From Schistosoma mansoni (lineage: Eukaryota; Platyhelminthes; Trematoda; Strigeidida; Schistosomatidae): 64,000 bases of DNA. Made by a program: the position numbers and the translations under genes. Numbering within the stretch: position 1 is the first letter of the stretch; each line of letters starts with the position of its first letter. The notes under the pieces were generated by a model, which searched no databases, was not told where the DNA came from, and saw only the letters and a list, made by a program, of their open reading frames with translations. Location of the stretch: the NCBI RefSeq assembly GCF_000237925.1, contig NW_017386011.1, positions 1-64,000 on the forward strand, read 5' to 3'. Positions 35,601-50,600 of the stretch are shown here, one piece after another.

Positions 35601-38600
35601 TGTACCATCTTCATCATCAGTATCCACAATAAAATATGAATCGGAATTATCGATTTGATGTTTATTTCGCAATGAACTATAGGATGCAAAACGTTTCTAA
35701 ATGAGAATTTGAGATAATAATAATAATTATTATAGTCGAAGTTATGTCAATAATGAAATGAATTCTACAAAAATAATTGCAGTTCTAAAAAGAAACTTTT
35801 CATAAAACAACTCTGTAACATGATCCAAAACAAAGTCTTATATTACGGACTCGTTTACTGATGTTTTTGCGTTTACTCAAATTGCTATGTCTGAAGAGAC
35901 TAAGAGTTCACCTAAATGTGAAAATGGAACAAAGACTCAGTGACACAATAACCAAATAAGCTAATTATTCGGATGTTTTACAGCTCCGCAAACTAGAAAG
36001 AGAAATTCAGGTTAAGAAGAAGAGGAAAAATGTATGCCACAAGCAGTCAGAAGCATTTACGACAACAATCACAACTCAAGCGTACATATAAAGCATAGAT
36101 ATGTCCTTGGGAAACATTACAAAATAGTATATTAAAAGAGACAACCAACCAATGACATTTAAAGTCCTCCCAAGTGGGAAATACGATATGAAGGTGAAAA
36201 TGGGAGCTTTTGGTGTGAAAACGAGGAATTCAAATCTCCAAAATAAGATCACAAAAATAAGACATTTACCAAGTGAGTTCTAGGGATCTAGTATCCCCAA
36301 CGCAAATGTGATGACTTATAATTGCTCGTTAAAAACAACATTCTTTAATCGTTAAAATATGCTGCCCGAGCAAAACTTATCTTTTAGACCAATCACAGTT
36401 CAGAATTAATGAAATCAAAGCTAGATGTGTCTCAACCGATATGGTCGAACTGTAACCAAACATATTCAGAGATCCGCGATATAGCACGACTATCTTTCAT
36501 TGTCTTCGGTGGGTGACTGCCTCACACCCGATACGGTGGAACTCAACTGGTCACTGTTTCTCACTAGAACTCCGAGAGTTGCCTCTCAAAGCTGGTCATT
36601 AGTGAGCACAAGTCCTACTCACTGCCTTCTCGCACCACGGGCGTTGTTCACCAAACTCAGAGGACGAAAACAATTGTCTGAGGTTTTGACCGGGTTGGTC
36701 GATGTGGAGGAGCCACCTAGGCGGAGTTGGAAAACAGTGACTACAAACCAATTGTGTACATGGGCTCCAGGATTCTGAGTGAACAAATGGTGTATAAACA
36801 TGTTGTTGGTCACCCACTACCATGGGACTGCACCTCCTAACGTTGTTCCACTGCCTTGTGGATTAGACCTTTAGGTCAAACACTTGAGGCGCGGTCCCCT
36901 AGAAAAACCACCTGCTTCGGTTCGGGCGCCCAGTCAGTACTCCAACCCCATACAAATCGCATTTACAAAGTGTGGCGTACATATATTTGGTGACTCGTAC
37001 TAATGTTTATGTGTTTAAATGTGTATAATATATAAATATAATATATGAAACAAAAAAACATTGATGCAAACAGGATTGAACATATTTGAAATGTTCATGT
37101 TGAAAATTTTTTTATTCTTACATTCAGTTCAACTACAAGTGACTTAGAGTAAAGATGATTTTTATTTCAGTAGATTTTAGATAATTTGTGATCCACAAAT
37201 TCTAATCTTTGCATTTAAATCATCCGTAAAGTAAAGCAGAACGAACTGCTGAGCAATATAGTCATCCCTTAATTGATAGACGGATATCTCGCCTTCGTCA
37301 CAGGTGACGTAAGTTGGCAAAAAACAAACGAGCTTTCTGAATCTATGTAGAGATTTTGTCAAACACCAACTCATTAGGGCTGATAAGACTTCCAAGATAA
37401 GTGGAGTTGCCGACGCGTTCGACTACTTCACTCCTTATCCTTAGTTCAAGTGTTGACTGACGCAGGCCATTCCTGAAGCAACAATTTACAAATAGAGGGA
37501 AAGAAACGCATCCCAAACACTTTGGACATTGTTGGTCAATGCTAATAAAATACTGCATTTTATCGGTCTTCACCAAACAGGACTATGTCATCTGAGTAAA
37601 AAGAAAATAGATCTGAAGTGTCTATAAAAAACATTCAGCTTTGGAGCTTGTCAAATATTTAAACTCAATACGAGAAATATCCGCACACAGAAAAAAGATG
37701 CTATCTCATATAACCAGTTTTTTTTTAAATGAAGTCAGATTATAAATCTAAAGGTTTGTTCACATGAACATAACGACAAATAAAATTTTCAGAGGGGGTT
37801 TTGTGGAGAATTTAGTATTTTCACTGTTGAAATCATGAGTCAATTGAAGCTAGACCACCATCGAAAACTTGGAAGCACTGCTTTAAGGCCATTTCGTACT
37901 ATTATGGGACTCCTCAGCAGTGCGCATTCACGATCCCGTACCTGCGAGATTCGAACCCAGGACCTACCAGTCTCGAGCCGGAGCCCTTAACCGATAGACC
38001 ACTGAGCCGGCATCCAACGGTGTTAATAATAAAAATAATAAAATTTTAACAGAAAATACCTGTTTTGTTTGTTGATATTTCCGCATTGCTTCAAATTCCT
38101 CTTGGGTAAATATACGTGATGTTGCTATTTCGAAAGCTTTTTCTTTTAGAACAGTTGGATCTATTTTAGTTTTCTTTGAAGGAACATTTACATTACGTTC
38201 ATCCATTTCAATGTCGACGTTATCTTGTTCATCATCTTCTTCTGAAGAATTAGATAAATTTACCCATTCACCATCTGATTCATCTGTTTCACTGTCAGAA
38301 CATGTTTCATCCTCGAACTCTTGGATCTCAGAACACGATTCTGATGAATCATTTTCTTTGTCATTGGTTAAAACATGAAGGTAAAATTAAACAATAAATT
38401 TAGTTCTGCTATTCTTAGTAATCATTTCATATAAGTAGCTTAAAATTGTTCTATAAAATACTTATTACATGAGTTTACACAACGACCTTGGTTTTATTAA
38501 GTGAATTTAGACTAATATGTAATATTTTCATAGTTGAAATCATGAGTCAATTGAAGCTAGACCACCAGGGAAAACCTGGAAGTACTGGACTAACGTTTCG

Positions 38601-41600
38601 TCCTATTATGGGACTCCTCAGCCATGCGCATTCACGATCCCGCACCCGTGAGATTTGAACCCCAAAATAAGACGAAACGGCCGTCCAGGGCTTTCAGGTT
38701 CTCCATGGTGGTCTAGCTTCAATTGACTCATGATTTCAACTATGGAAATACTGAAATATTCACAAAAACCCCTTCTGATCTATAATATGTAATAATAGAC
38801 CATACTCTTATGTAAAGACTAAACGATAGTTTCGTGGATTATTAGTAATGCGGTATTGTTTTTTTACTAGGGCTTCCCGGTATATCAAAAAATAAATAGC
38901 GATTTTGCAATAGTGAGTTACCGAAATGAAAAAGATAAAATTGATTATAAAATATGCAATGGCGGTATTTCTACAGTTGAAGAACAAATGGAACTGAAAA
39001 CAACTGTCAACCAACATTAAAGTAAGAATCTTCAATGCGAACGATAAGACAGTTATACTGTACGGAACTGAAACTTCGAGATCTACCACAACCATCTTCA
39101 AAAAAGAACAAGTATTTATAAACAATCATTTACACAAGATACTCAATGTCACTCGACCGTTGATGGTATCACCAACAACAGCCTACTGTGGTAGAGAACA
39201 AACCAACTTCCAACTGAACAGGAGATTAGGAAAAGATGCTGGAAGTGGATAGGACACACATTTCTGAAATCATCAAACTATATCGCGAGGCAAGTGTCAA
39301 CTTGAAATCCTGAAGAAGAAGAAGAAGAAGAAGAAGAAAGGAAATGAGGAAGACCAAGGAACACATTGCATCGGGAATCGGAAGCAGATATCAAAGGAGT
39401 GAATAGCAACCGGAAACAACTGGAAAGAATTGTGCAGGAGAGAGTTAGGTGGAGAATGTTAGGGAACAGCCTATGCTCCTCTACTAAGGGTAATAGGCGT
39501 AAGTATGTCTGTATCTATCGTATACAAAAAAATCAAATTAAATATTTATTGGTTCAGAATTCATACTTTCATTATTTGAGTATTTCTCTGAACAGTCTAA
39601 ACTTTGGTTAGATTTTTCTGAGGATTCTTTCTTTTTATTATTTAATTTTTCTGAAGCTAGAACAACTATTTCAGCTCCAGGAATAGTTGAAGATGTAGTA
39701 CATTGGCCATAATTAATTGCAACATCTTGAGGTAGATCATATTTTATTACGTCCAATTGAGATTCTGTTAGACGTCCGCATTCTTTACGTGGTAATAATT
39801 CAGGATTTATCTAACGTAAACAATTAGAAATGAAACCATAAAAAAATTTTAAATATTGAATAAAATTAGTAAATCACAGGATATAAGATCTGATGAATGA
39901 TCTTCAAAATCTTTCTGAAACAAAAAAGTAATAATAATAATTGAAAGCGTAAGCCAATTGAAGCTAGACCACCAGGAAAAACCTGGAAGCACTGGACGGC
40001 CAACTCATCCTATTGTGGGATTCCTCAGCAGTGCTCATCCACGATCCCGCTTCGTGAGATCCGAACCCAGGATCTATCAGTCTCGCGCGAGCGCTTAACC
40101 ACTAGACCACTGAGCCGGCATCCGATGGTGTTTATGTCTAACTTCAACCAATCCACGAAGTTGAGCAACCGTTCACCAATTGTCTTCAGTGAGTTAATAT
40201 CTCAAAACAGACGTAGTATGAACTCCACGCTTTCAACTATGAAAATACTAAATCTCCACAAAAATACCCCTTCTGATAATAATAATCATATGCTCACTAG
40301 TGACTAACTTCGAGGGGTAAATCCAGGAGTTCTANNNNNNNNNNNNNNNNNNNNNNNNNNNNNNNNNNNNNNNNNNNNNNNNNNNNNNNNNNNNNNNNNN
40401 NNNNNNNNNNNNNNNNNNNNNNNNNNNNNNNNNNNNNNNNNNNNNNNNNNNNNNNNNNNNNNNNNNNNNNNNNNNNNNNNNNNNNNNNNNNNNNNNNNNN
40501 NNNNNNNNNNNNNNNNNNNNNNNNNNNNNNNNNNAACTATGAAAATACTAAATCTCCACAAAAAACCCTTCTGATAATAATAATAAGACAATTTATCCCA
40601 AGACTTTATTTATTTATTACTTATTTGAACACAAATACTAGTACAAAGGGGCACCGAATACATATGTGCCAAGTCACTTGATTTGTATGTGGGCTGTGAT
40701 ATTGCCCAAGTGCCCAGACCGAAGCAGATAGTTTCCTTAGGGAGCCATACTCGGAGCCTTCGACCTAACGGTCTGACCCACAAGGCAGTGGAACAACGTC
40801 AGGAGATGCAGTTTCATGGTAGCCGGTGACCAACAAAAGGTTCATGCGCCATTCGTTTCCTCAGGAGACTGCAGTCCATATGCACCATTGTTTTGGAATC
40901 AGGGTTTTCCAACTCCCCCTAGGTGGGTCCTCCACATCGACCAACCCGGTCAAAACCTCAGACATTCGTTTTCGTCCTCTGAATTTGGTGAACAACACCC
41001 GTGGTGCGAGAAGGCAGTGAGTAGGACTTTCCTGTCAGTGACTGCATACGCGTGGCCATGTGAGAGCATTTCGAGGATGATGGTGTCAAATATAAACAAA
41101 AACTATCGTCCTGTCATAAATCTACATTAGATGAAACAATTGTTTTATACTAATAGGTTTTGTTACTTCATCCACATAATATATTTGAATTCCAATTAAC
41201 GGCTATTGATAATCTTCCCACTGAACTCGAATCTATCCGCTGAAAACAACCAATCATTTTCAAGTGGGTTACTGATGATTTTTGTAGTTAATAGGAGACT
41301 AAACATCTACACTAAGATAGGTACATAACTAAAACTATCATTATCAATTTAACGGAGTGCAAGGAGATAAAAATCCCAATTTTTAATGATACATTGCATG
41401 TCACAAATAAGCATGGTTAGTTTTATGCAAGACGTTTCATTAATGGCTTGAGAAAAAAGCACAACACATATGTATGAATAGTTGATAGTTGACTTCAAAC
41501 CATAAAAAACGAAAAAACGTCAAACAACCGATACAAGAGGGGAAAAATTGTGAATACCGTTCAAGGAATTATGGAGAAAATCTTGGCTGAAAGTAGCAAT

Positions 41601-44600
41601 AATTTGAATTGTGAAACTAAAACCCGACTGGAAATTGTTACCAAGTTATACAACAGTCAATCACCAATCATGTAATCAGTATGTTGCAGTGAAGTGGTGG
41701 TATATTGGTGGTTTTAAAACCTTATGCTTCTAACCAATATGTGAGAAATTCAAGCCCAGTTTCATACACTTTGGGTCTGAATATCCGGGTAACATATGCC
41801 CGTACTTCGTGAGTTACATTATTTTACTCTCGCCTTCTAGATATTCAACACATTAATGCAACCATCAGTTTATGAAACCAATATACCCTACTTAACTTAT
41901 TTCCAAAAACAGATTGGTGAACTCAGCTTTCAACCCCGCTCTAAGTATGAAGGATAGTGATGACACTCCTTCGCCCGAACCGAAGTAGGTGAATCGGAAC
42001 CTACGACTTGATGATTGTAATTCAAAAACCTTATTTATCGGGCCATCGCTAGGACTAAAACGCCAGCAAGGACTGACCAATTCAATACTTATTATTAAAA
42101 GCAAAGAACCTCGAACAATGACAACAGGACAACGGTAGCATGGTGATTAGAGCACTCAACTTTCAACCACCAAGTGACGGTTTCGGGTTTAAACAACTAT
42201 GCAGCTTTACTAGCCCTCAAATACAGAAAAGTATGACTTAAAGCCGAGTATACATGTTTGTGCTCCGTTATCAGGCTTCCACCCCTTTTCCATCTACCAT
42301 ACAAATAAAATACTAATTCACAATTTCACACAAACTTACTTGCCGATAAAGTCGTATAATGGATCGTGCTGCAGCGACCACATTCTTATTTCTATATGAT
42401 CGATACTGAATTAAATCAGACAATAAATCTTTGGTAACTGCATACGGGCAACGCAAACATATCTCACGTACTGAGTTTAATCCAACCGCTATTGCTTCGG
42501 ATGAGGCACGTTCTGTAATAAAATTATCAGCGATTACTCGTATTAAGGGTTCCATTACCTATAGCAGAAAATATATTTGTCGTTGTGAAGAGATAAAGAA
42601 AAAATACAAGACTTCAGTAATTGTTCCTTAATAAATTGGCTACTTTATCTATCACAAACTATACATTATATTCTACTCGTTAAGATTTCAGTTTGTTTAA
42701 CCCGCTGAAGGTCCTCAAACAATGCATTTTCCCGTGTCCAATAATACTTCCTAACCACCGCCTCGTCGCCCTTTTCATTATGATAACTTTTTAGGCCATG
42801 ACAGTCTGTTTTGATGAGCAATATGGACGGGTATAAGAGTAGGATGGAAGAAAGCTAAGGGTATTCATAGCAAGACGTAACAGAAGATAGTAAAAACACA
42901 GATCGGTGGTGTGAGCCATGTCAGTAAGTGTAGACTACTTGATTGAGGTCTGAGCAATAAACCTGATCAGTGTTGGCAGACCTCAGATGAAAAAGTCTAA
43001 AACCGGACTCAGTAGCATGCACGCTTCCACGCTCTGTATTCCTCCCCAAACCATGGGTTTTGAAATGATGGTATACTTTATATTCCGTAAATTCATTCCC
43101 CCAATTTCAAATTGGTTAATAAGACAATAAACAACACAGGAATTGTCAGAGTTTATCAATATAATACCGATTTAGCGATGGATGATTATGATAAGAATTG
43201 CATACTTCAAGTGGTCTTCAACACGATTATCCGCTTTCCCAACACTACATAACTTTTTCATACATAATTTTACTTATCCCTGTTGCCCGTCGTAGAGCAG
43301 CATAGGCTGTTCCCTAACATTCTCCACCTAACTCTCTCCTGCACAATTCTTTCCAGTTGTTTCCGGTTGCTATTCACTCCTTTGATATCTACTTCCGATT
43401 CCCGATGCAATGTGTTCCTTGGTCTTCCTCATTTCCTTTCTTCTTCTTCTTCTTCTTCAGGATTTCAAGTTGACACTTGCCTCGCGATATAGTTTGATGA
43501 TTTCAGAAATATGTGTCCTATCCACTTCCAACATCTTTTCCTAATCTCCTGTTCAGTTGGAAGTTGGTTTGTTCTCTACCACAGTAGACTGTTGTTGATG
43601 GTATGCGGTCGAGGGACATTGAGTATCTTGTGTAGACGATTGTTTATAAATACTTGTTTTTTCTTTGATGATGGTTGTGGTAGATCTCGAAGTTTCAGCT
43701 CTAAAGTATAACTGTCTTATCGTTCATATTGAAGATTCTTACTTTAATGTTGGTTGACAGTTGTTTTCAGTTCCATATGTTCTTCAACTGTAGGAATGCG
43801 ACCCTTGCTTTTTCAATCCTTACTTTGATGTCTACATCAGATCATCCTTGTTCATTGATGATGCTGCCCATGTACGTGGAAGTCTCTACCTCTTCGAGAG
43901 CTTTTCCATTAAGTATGATTGTGTTGGTGTTCTTTATATTGTATTTGGGGATGTTGCTTGTGTATGTTCAGTCCTACTGATGCAGACGTTTCTGCTACAC
44001 TGGTTGTCTTGACCTGCATTTGATTGTGTGTATGGGATAGAAGCGTCAGGTCATTTGTGAAGTCCAAATCATCTATTTGCATTTCAGCTATCCATAGTAT
44101 TCCGTGATTCCACTTAAAGTCCATGAGATTGCATTTCGTGCTTCTTTGAAGAGCATCAGAACGACTCCCTGAGTGGAACTAGAAAAAAACTGTCAACCAA
44201 CATTAAAGTAAGAATCTNNNNNNNNNNNNNNNNNNNNNNNNNNNNNNNNNNNNNNNNNNNNNNNNNNNNNNNNNNNNNNNNNNNNNNNNNNNNNNNNNNN
44301 NNNNNNNNNNNNNNNNNNNNNNNNNNNNNNNNNNNNNNNNNNNNNNNNNNNNNNNNNNNNNNNNNNNNNNNNNNNNNNNNNNNNNNNNNNNNNNNNNNNN
44401 NNNNNNNNNNNNNNNNNAACTGTCAACCAACATTAAAGTAAGAATCTTCAATGCGAACGATAAGACAGTTATACTGTACGGAACTGAAACTTCGAGATCT
44501 ACCACAACCATCTTCAAAAAAGAACAAGTATTTATAAACAATCGTCTACACAAGATACTCAATGACCGTCAACCGCATACCATCAACAACAGTCTACTGT

Positions 44601-47600
44601 GGTAGAGAACAAACCAACTTCCAACTGAACAGGAGATTAGGAAAAGATGCTGGAAGTGGATAGGACACACATTTCTGAAATCATCAAACTATATCGCGAG
44701 GCAAGTGTCAACTTGAAATCCTGAAGAAGAAGAAGAAGAAGAAGAAGAAGAAGAAAGGAAATGAGGAAAACCAAGGAACACATTGCATCGGGAATCGGAA
44801 GTAGATATCAAAGGAGTGAATAGCAACCGGAAACAACTGGAAAGAATTGTGCAGGAGAGAGTTGGATAGAGAATGTTAGTGAATTGACTATGCTCCCATA
44901 CGAGGGGTAATAGGCATAAGTATATATACATATACAGACACTGACAAGATATTGCTCTTCTAAATGTAGTGAAATGGTAGAACAAATTCTATGGAGTTAC
45001 CAACACTAACGACTGAGATGGTAGCTGGATTTTTAGAATACAATTGGTTTTTAGTGTATAAAAAAATTACTAGAATAGTTAATCTGGAAATCCATAACAA
45101 ATGCCTACACCTGTTGCTTATGATTTCTCACTCCCGACCCTACGCATACATCAAATCCAGCCTAAAATTCTTTGATTTTACAGAAGTGATCAATACCAAT
45201 TACACCAGTTCAAATCAGCAAATAAAATTTCTAACTTTAGTCAACTAATGATATGCTCTGAAACTGGTATTATTCAATGTAATTAGTGATAATTGTATCA
45301 CTTTTATGATAGTTGAACACAATGATTATTCACGATTCCTTACTTCTAACAGCTTTAAAGACATTTCACAAAAACACGATCATCATACCAATAAGTGGAA
45401 TGAATGTTTGTACAATAAATTAGTAACTTAAAAAACCATATCATATTTAAACCAAAGCATATCCATATCTCAGATTTTATTTTACTGATAACTGACTGAT
45501 ATATTGTAGATAATAAAACGCAATCAAGAACTTACATCAGGTGGAACTTGGTCATGGCTAGCCTGTGCTGAGAACAATAATAAATGAGTCACCTCTAAAC
45601 AAACCAAAAAAGAAATAGGTGAGAAATTAATTGATAGTACGGACAATAAATTTCTACCAAAGGTTAATAAGGAATTTGGCTGGAAATATATAGATCTAAC
45701 TAGTATAAACCAGATAATTTTTTAGCAGGAAACTAATTTTTCACAAGTCATCGTTACTGTAAATTAGTAACCAAATAGAAGTTTATAAATCTATCAATGA
45801 TACAACAAAGCAGATGTAATGAGATTCAAACGTGAATTCCGATGAATAAGTCTAAATTCTAACAAAGAAAACGAAAAAAGCAAGAGTTAAATCTAACCCA
45901 ACAAATCTGTACGTCGTTTTTTATACAAACACATCGGATAATTGTTCTACATTAGAAGGGTTTTTGTTATAACAGTTACCATGGGAATATTAAACTGATG
46001 TGCAAAATGTCTTTTGAACAATATGAACATTAAACCTATAAAAGTAAATCCAGCTTAGAATGAATCAAAAATGAATGTTTGGATCTTAGAGCTACGTTTG
46101 TTTCTCGTTGATAGCTAATGATACCATTCAGTTCCTCATATCAAAGTAGAAACATATTCGTACCCACGGATTCCCCCGAGTATGAACGTCTGATGTAACC
46201 ATTAAACTGGTAAAAACGGATACAATTCTAACACAATTTTACATATCCCAGATATATTGGAAATAAAATTAATCACTATTTAATCATTTGTCCTCCTGTG
46301 GTAGTTAATTTAGTGAAACACAATAAATAAGTATAAAGAAACTATCTCGGAAAAGATGGATAGATTATTCATTTTCAATCCAGAAGATCGGATCGATGGG
46401 CAGAACACTTTAGGGATCAGTTCAACTGACCTTCAGCCACACTTTGGTTTCCCACGATCCCCAATCGACCTGAATGGCAAGTTAATGTGAGTCCTCCAAC
46501 TCTTTACGAGGTTGAAAAAGCTAAAGGAAATTTGAAGCGATGGAGAGCAGCATGCCCTGGCAGGTGTACCCTTGAGATTTTTAAGGATGGCAGTCCAGTA
46601 CTAGCAGCGAGATTGACTGAGGTCATAGGTAGAATCAGGGAACTGGAAGTCATTCCATCTGACTGGTCCCAATCACTGATTGTGCCAGTCTATAAAAAAG
46701 GACAAAACTCCTCTTGTGGTAATCACAGAGAAATCAGTTTGACTAATATAGTGTCCAAATTATTAGCTTCAATAACATTTCGACACCTAACCAAAGCTCA
46801 TGAAGAGCAGACTAGAGAAAACAAGGTTGGTTTTCAACCTGGACGTGGTTGTATAGACCAGATATTCACCCTACGTCAGGTCCTAGAACATAGACACAAA
46901 TTCAGACGTCCCACAATAGTAGTATTTCTCGACATTAAGGAGGAATTCGACTCTGTTGATCGTGAGGTTCCATGGCAGTGTTTGTCAGTGAAAGGAGTAC
47001 CAAAGAAGTACATTAACTTTATAAAGGCTCTCTACTCGAAAACAACTGGTCAAGTTAGAGCCTATGGCGAACTGTCATCAGAATTGGCTACCTCAAGTGG
47101 TGTTCGTCAGGGCTGTCCACTCTCCCCATTCTTGTTTAACTTTGTCGTTGACATGCTTTTAGAGATATCACTTTCATTATCTAAATCTCCAGGAGTTGAA
47201 CATTTACCGGCAGACTCACTTGTTGACTTAGAATACGCCGATGACATAGTTCTATTTGGTGAAGACGCTGACAAAATGCAGTCTTCTCACCACTATAAAC
47301 AACTATGCTGGCATGTTCGGGATGCGATTCTCTCCCTCGAAATACAAAATGCTACTTCAGGATTGGATTGCATCGACACCCGAACTATTGATAGGTAAAG
47401 CAGTTGAGCGTGTTGACCGCTTCACTTATCTTGGGAGCCTCATCTGCCCTTGTGGTCTGGTGTGTGACGAAATCCCAGCACTGATACAGAAGGCTCGTTT
47501 AGCTTTCGTCAAATTGTGTCATTTATGGCGTAGGCGAGATATCCGTCTAGCAGCCAAAGGACGAGTTTACTGCGCAGCAGTTCATTCCATCCTACTTTAT

Positions 47601-50600
47601 GGCAGTGAAACATGACAGATAAGAGTAGAGGGTATTCGTAGGCTACTAGTATTCGACCATAGGTGTCTTCGAAGCATTACTCGTATATTCTGGGACCGCC
47701 GAGTAAGTAATACAGTTGTTAGGAAACGGGTACTAGGTAAGGATGGCACATCGATTAATGAAGTAGTGAAATTTCATTAGTTGAGATGGCTGGGACACGT
47801 GTTACGTATGCCCAACCACCGACTGCCCCGACGTGTGATGTTTTATGGCGTAAGAATAGGTTGGAAGAAAGCTAGAGGTGACCAGACCAAAACGTGGCAA
47901 AAATCCATCAAGTCACTGACAAGTGGACTGAACCATGTTGGTAGGTGTAGACTAATTGGTTGGGATCTATGAGATGATAACAACCGATGATTAGAGACCT
48001 TGAATGACATAGCTCAAAATCGTTTGCAATGGCGAAGGTGCATCCACTCTTTGTGTTCTACCAAATTCTAATCCCTTTTCTTTTTTCTCTTTCCAAATTT
48101 ATTTTACTGGATTATAGTCCTTGAATAACATCTTTGAACCCTGATCTTTCCGATTACTGCTTATACTCTTACTACTTCTACCACTATGTGATTTGAATCG
48201 ACAACTGCATCTCTATGATAATGTGGTATGGCAACTCGAATTGATGTATGTACGTACGAAGTTCTACCTTGTGACTGACTGACTGAAATAAGTATAAGTC
48301 ACTCTCCTTAACTTTAAAGCCAAAAGTTTTGTATGTGAAATCTGAGGATGCTACCTGACTACTCTAAAACAAGCAGCTACAGCAGGATTTGAACTAGCTT
48401 CTCATACAGTCCTTTGTTGTACTTAAATATCTCTTGATTGCAATTACTAAATAAATGTAAAACGAAAAGAAGACATCCATCTCATTTCAATCGATTGGAA
48501 TTATCACAAGTGAATGTTATTGTGAATATTTGTTTATAATAGAAAGAATAGCTACACAAATATGCAGTATAAATCAATTATATGATTAATCAATTATAAC
48601 CTATAAACTGCAATTTAAAATAACATGTATTAAAATTATCTCCTAACCTCGTTGTTGTGGACGTAGAAAACGCTGAATAAATGGGTAAAAATTAAGAAGA
48701 ACTAATTTATTTAATCCAATCAATCTGCTTATCAGATCAAGAATTAAAAGACGAATTTCAAAGCGATCTGAGCATCGTTCCAATTTTCGAAAGAGTTTTT
48801 CAGCAAATGTTTGTGGATCATGTAGCATATTTAAGGCATGGAAATTAGTCAGTTCTGTACGTTTTTTGATTTTACGTTCTTTTTCCTTATTTACATGTTT
48901 GATTGACCGTTCAAGGCGTTTTTGTCGACCTTTTGTTTTAACACCAACACGATGTCCCAAACGTAATTGCTTTATTTTACTTTCTTCATTCTGTGATAAC
49001 AAGAGAGTGAAGATATAAACTATATAGTTTAAATTGAATCATAGTTGTCAGGGTCAGTTTTTCAGTCGCTTGCGTCCTATTATTTATGAGTATTAAGATT
49101 TATGAACGCAGTTCCTTCATACAAATATAATACTTTCTCACACAAAGACCCACCACTCACATTTATAACATGTACTATCTTTTTTTGTCGAATAATTTAC
49201 TCTTGATACATCCTGTTGATAACTCTTATTTTACTTGCATTGACGAAAGTATATCGATATTTCATTTTTTCCCCGTATTACTAGTATTATTATTTATTTT
49301 TATTTAAACACAAATATTGGTACAGAGACACCAAATATATATGCGCCGCACAAACCTCATTTGATTTGTGGGAGGGCTATTATACTGCCCTGGTGTCCAA
49401 ACTGAAGCAAGTGGTTTTATTATGGGGCCACACCCGAAGCCTTTGACCTAAAGATATGATCCACAAGACAGTGGACAACGTCAGGAGATTCAGTCCCATG
49501 GTAGCCGGTAACCAACGATTGAGTCATGCGCCATTAGTTCCCTCAGGATACTGGAGTCCATGTGCACCATTGGTTTGGACTCAGGGTTTTCCATCTCCCC
49601 CAGACGGATCCTCAGTACCCACCAACCCGGTTAAAGCGCCGGACACTCGCTTTTCGTCCTCTCAATTTTGTAAACAACACCGCCGCCACGACAAGGCAGT
49701 GAGTAGGACTTCCCTGGCAGAGGCTATATACGCGTGGCTATGTAAGAGCATTTCGAGAGGGACAGTGGACTCTCCACTCTCGGCCGTACTAGGGCATTTG
49801 GGGGCCATATTACTAGTAAATTTATTAGACTATGTGCAACTGATCAGAAGCATTGAAATGAAAGATGAATTCATTTATATGTATTGAACTTGTTCTCCTT
49901 TATTAAATTAAATGTGAATATATTTATGAAATAATTTTCAGAACAAAATCACTTGACGCTGCCGGTGCAGGTTATTTCCTTTTAGGGATTCCGTACGAAA
50001 CTGCCAGACAAATATTTTGTGTGAGGGTTGCCGATACCAATTAAGGAATAATTAGTGTGAATAAACAGTAGGACAGGGGCAATTTTTATAATCAACTAAG
50101 TCTAGTTTTCACCCCTGATATCTCATTGCAGATTATCTTATTAATAATATATTGGGCAGGGAAACCTAGCTCTACAAAACCTTAAGCGAATGAACGTAAA
50201 TTAATTAAAAAGCAAAATAAGCTGGAAGTCGTTCAAATTAAGAACAACACGACTTACATCTGATTCTGAGTCACTGCTGGTCTCCATTTCGTCAAGGGCC
50301 TTCGACTTTCCCAGGAAAAATTGAATAGCAGGAACATAGACCTAGAAAAATGATTTCAGAAAGCGAAAAGTTACTTTCTTGTTGCCCATTAGACATGAAT
50401 CTGCAATGACGTTGGCAGTCCGCGCATCATTCCAAACATTTTTCTTGAACAAGCACAGTAGGATTAGAACAGCTTCACGAGCAACTGTTGAACTGTTATC
50501 TTTGATCATCTTCGAAAGAAACGACAATATGACCTGCACATCATATCATGGCGGAGTAGCTAAACTTACTGCATTAGCTTTTGTTTGCTTTTGACATTTA

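Noticed and set aside
37930-38020. tRNA gene on the minus strand
   Set aside because: Box A and box B are present, but the sequence continues into the hammerhead SINE and lacks a sound cloverleaf; it is a SINE head. The same applies to 40050-40125, 42128-42200 and 59612-59690.
39310-39340. GAA repeat as a functional or coding repeat
   Set aside because: A microsatellite that expanded inside dead RTE LINE copies (also 43438-43458 and 44725-44755).
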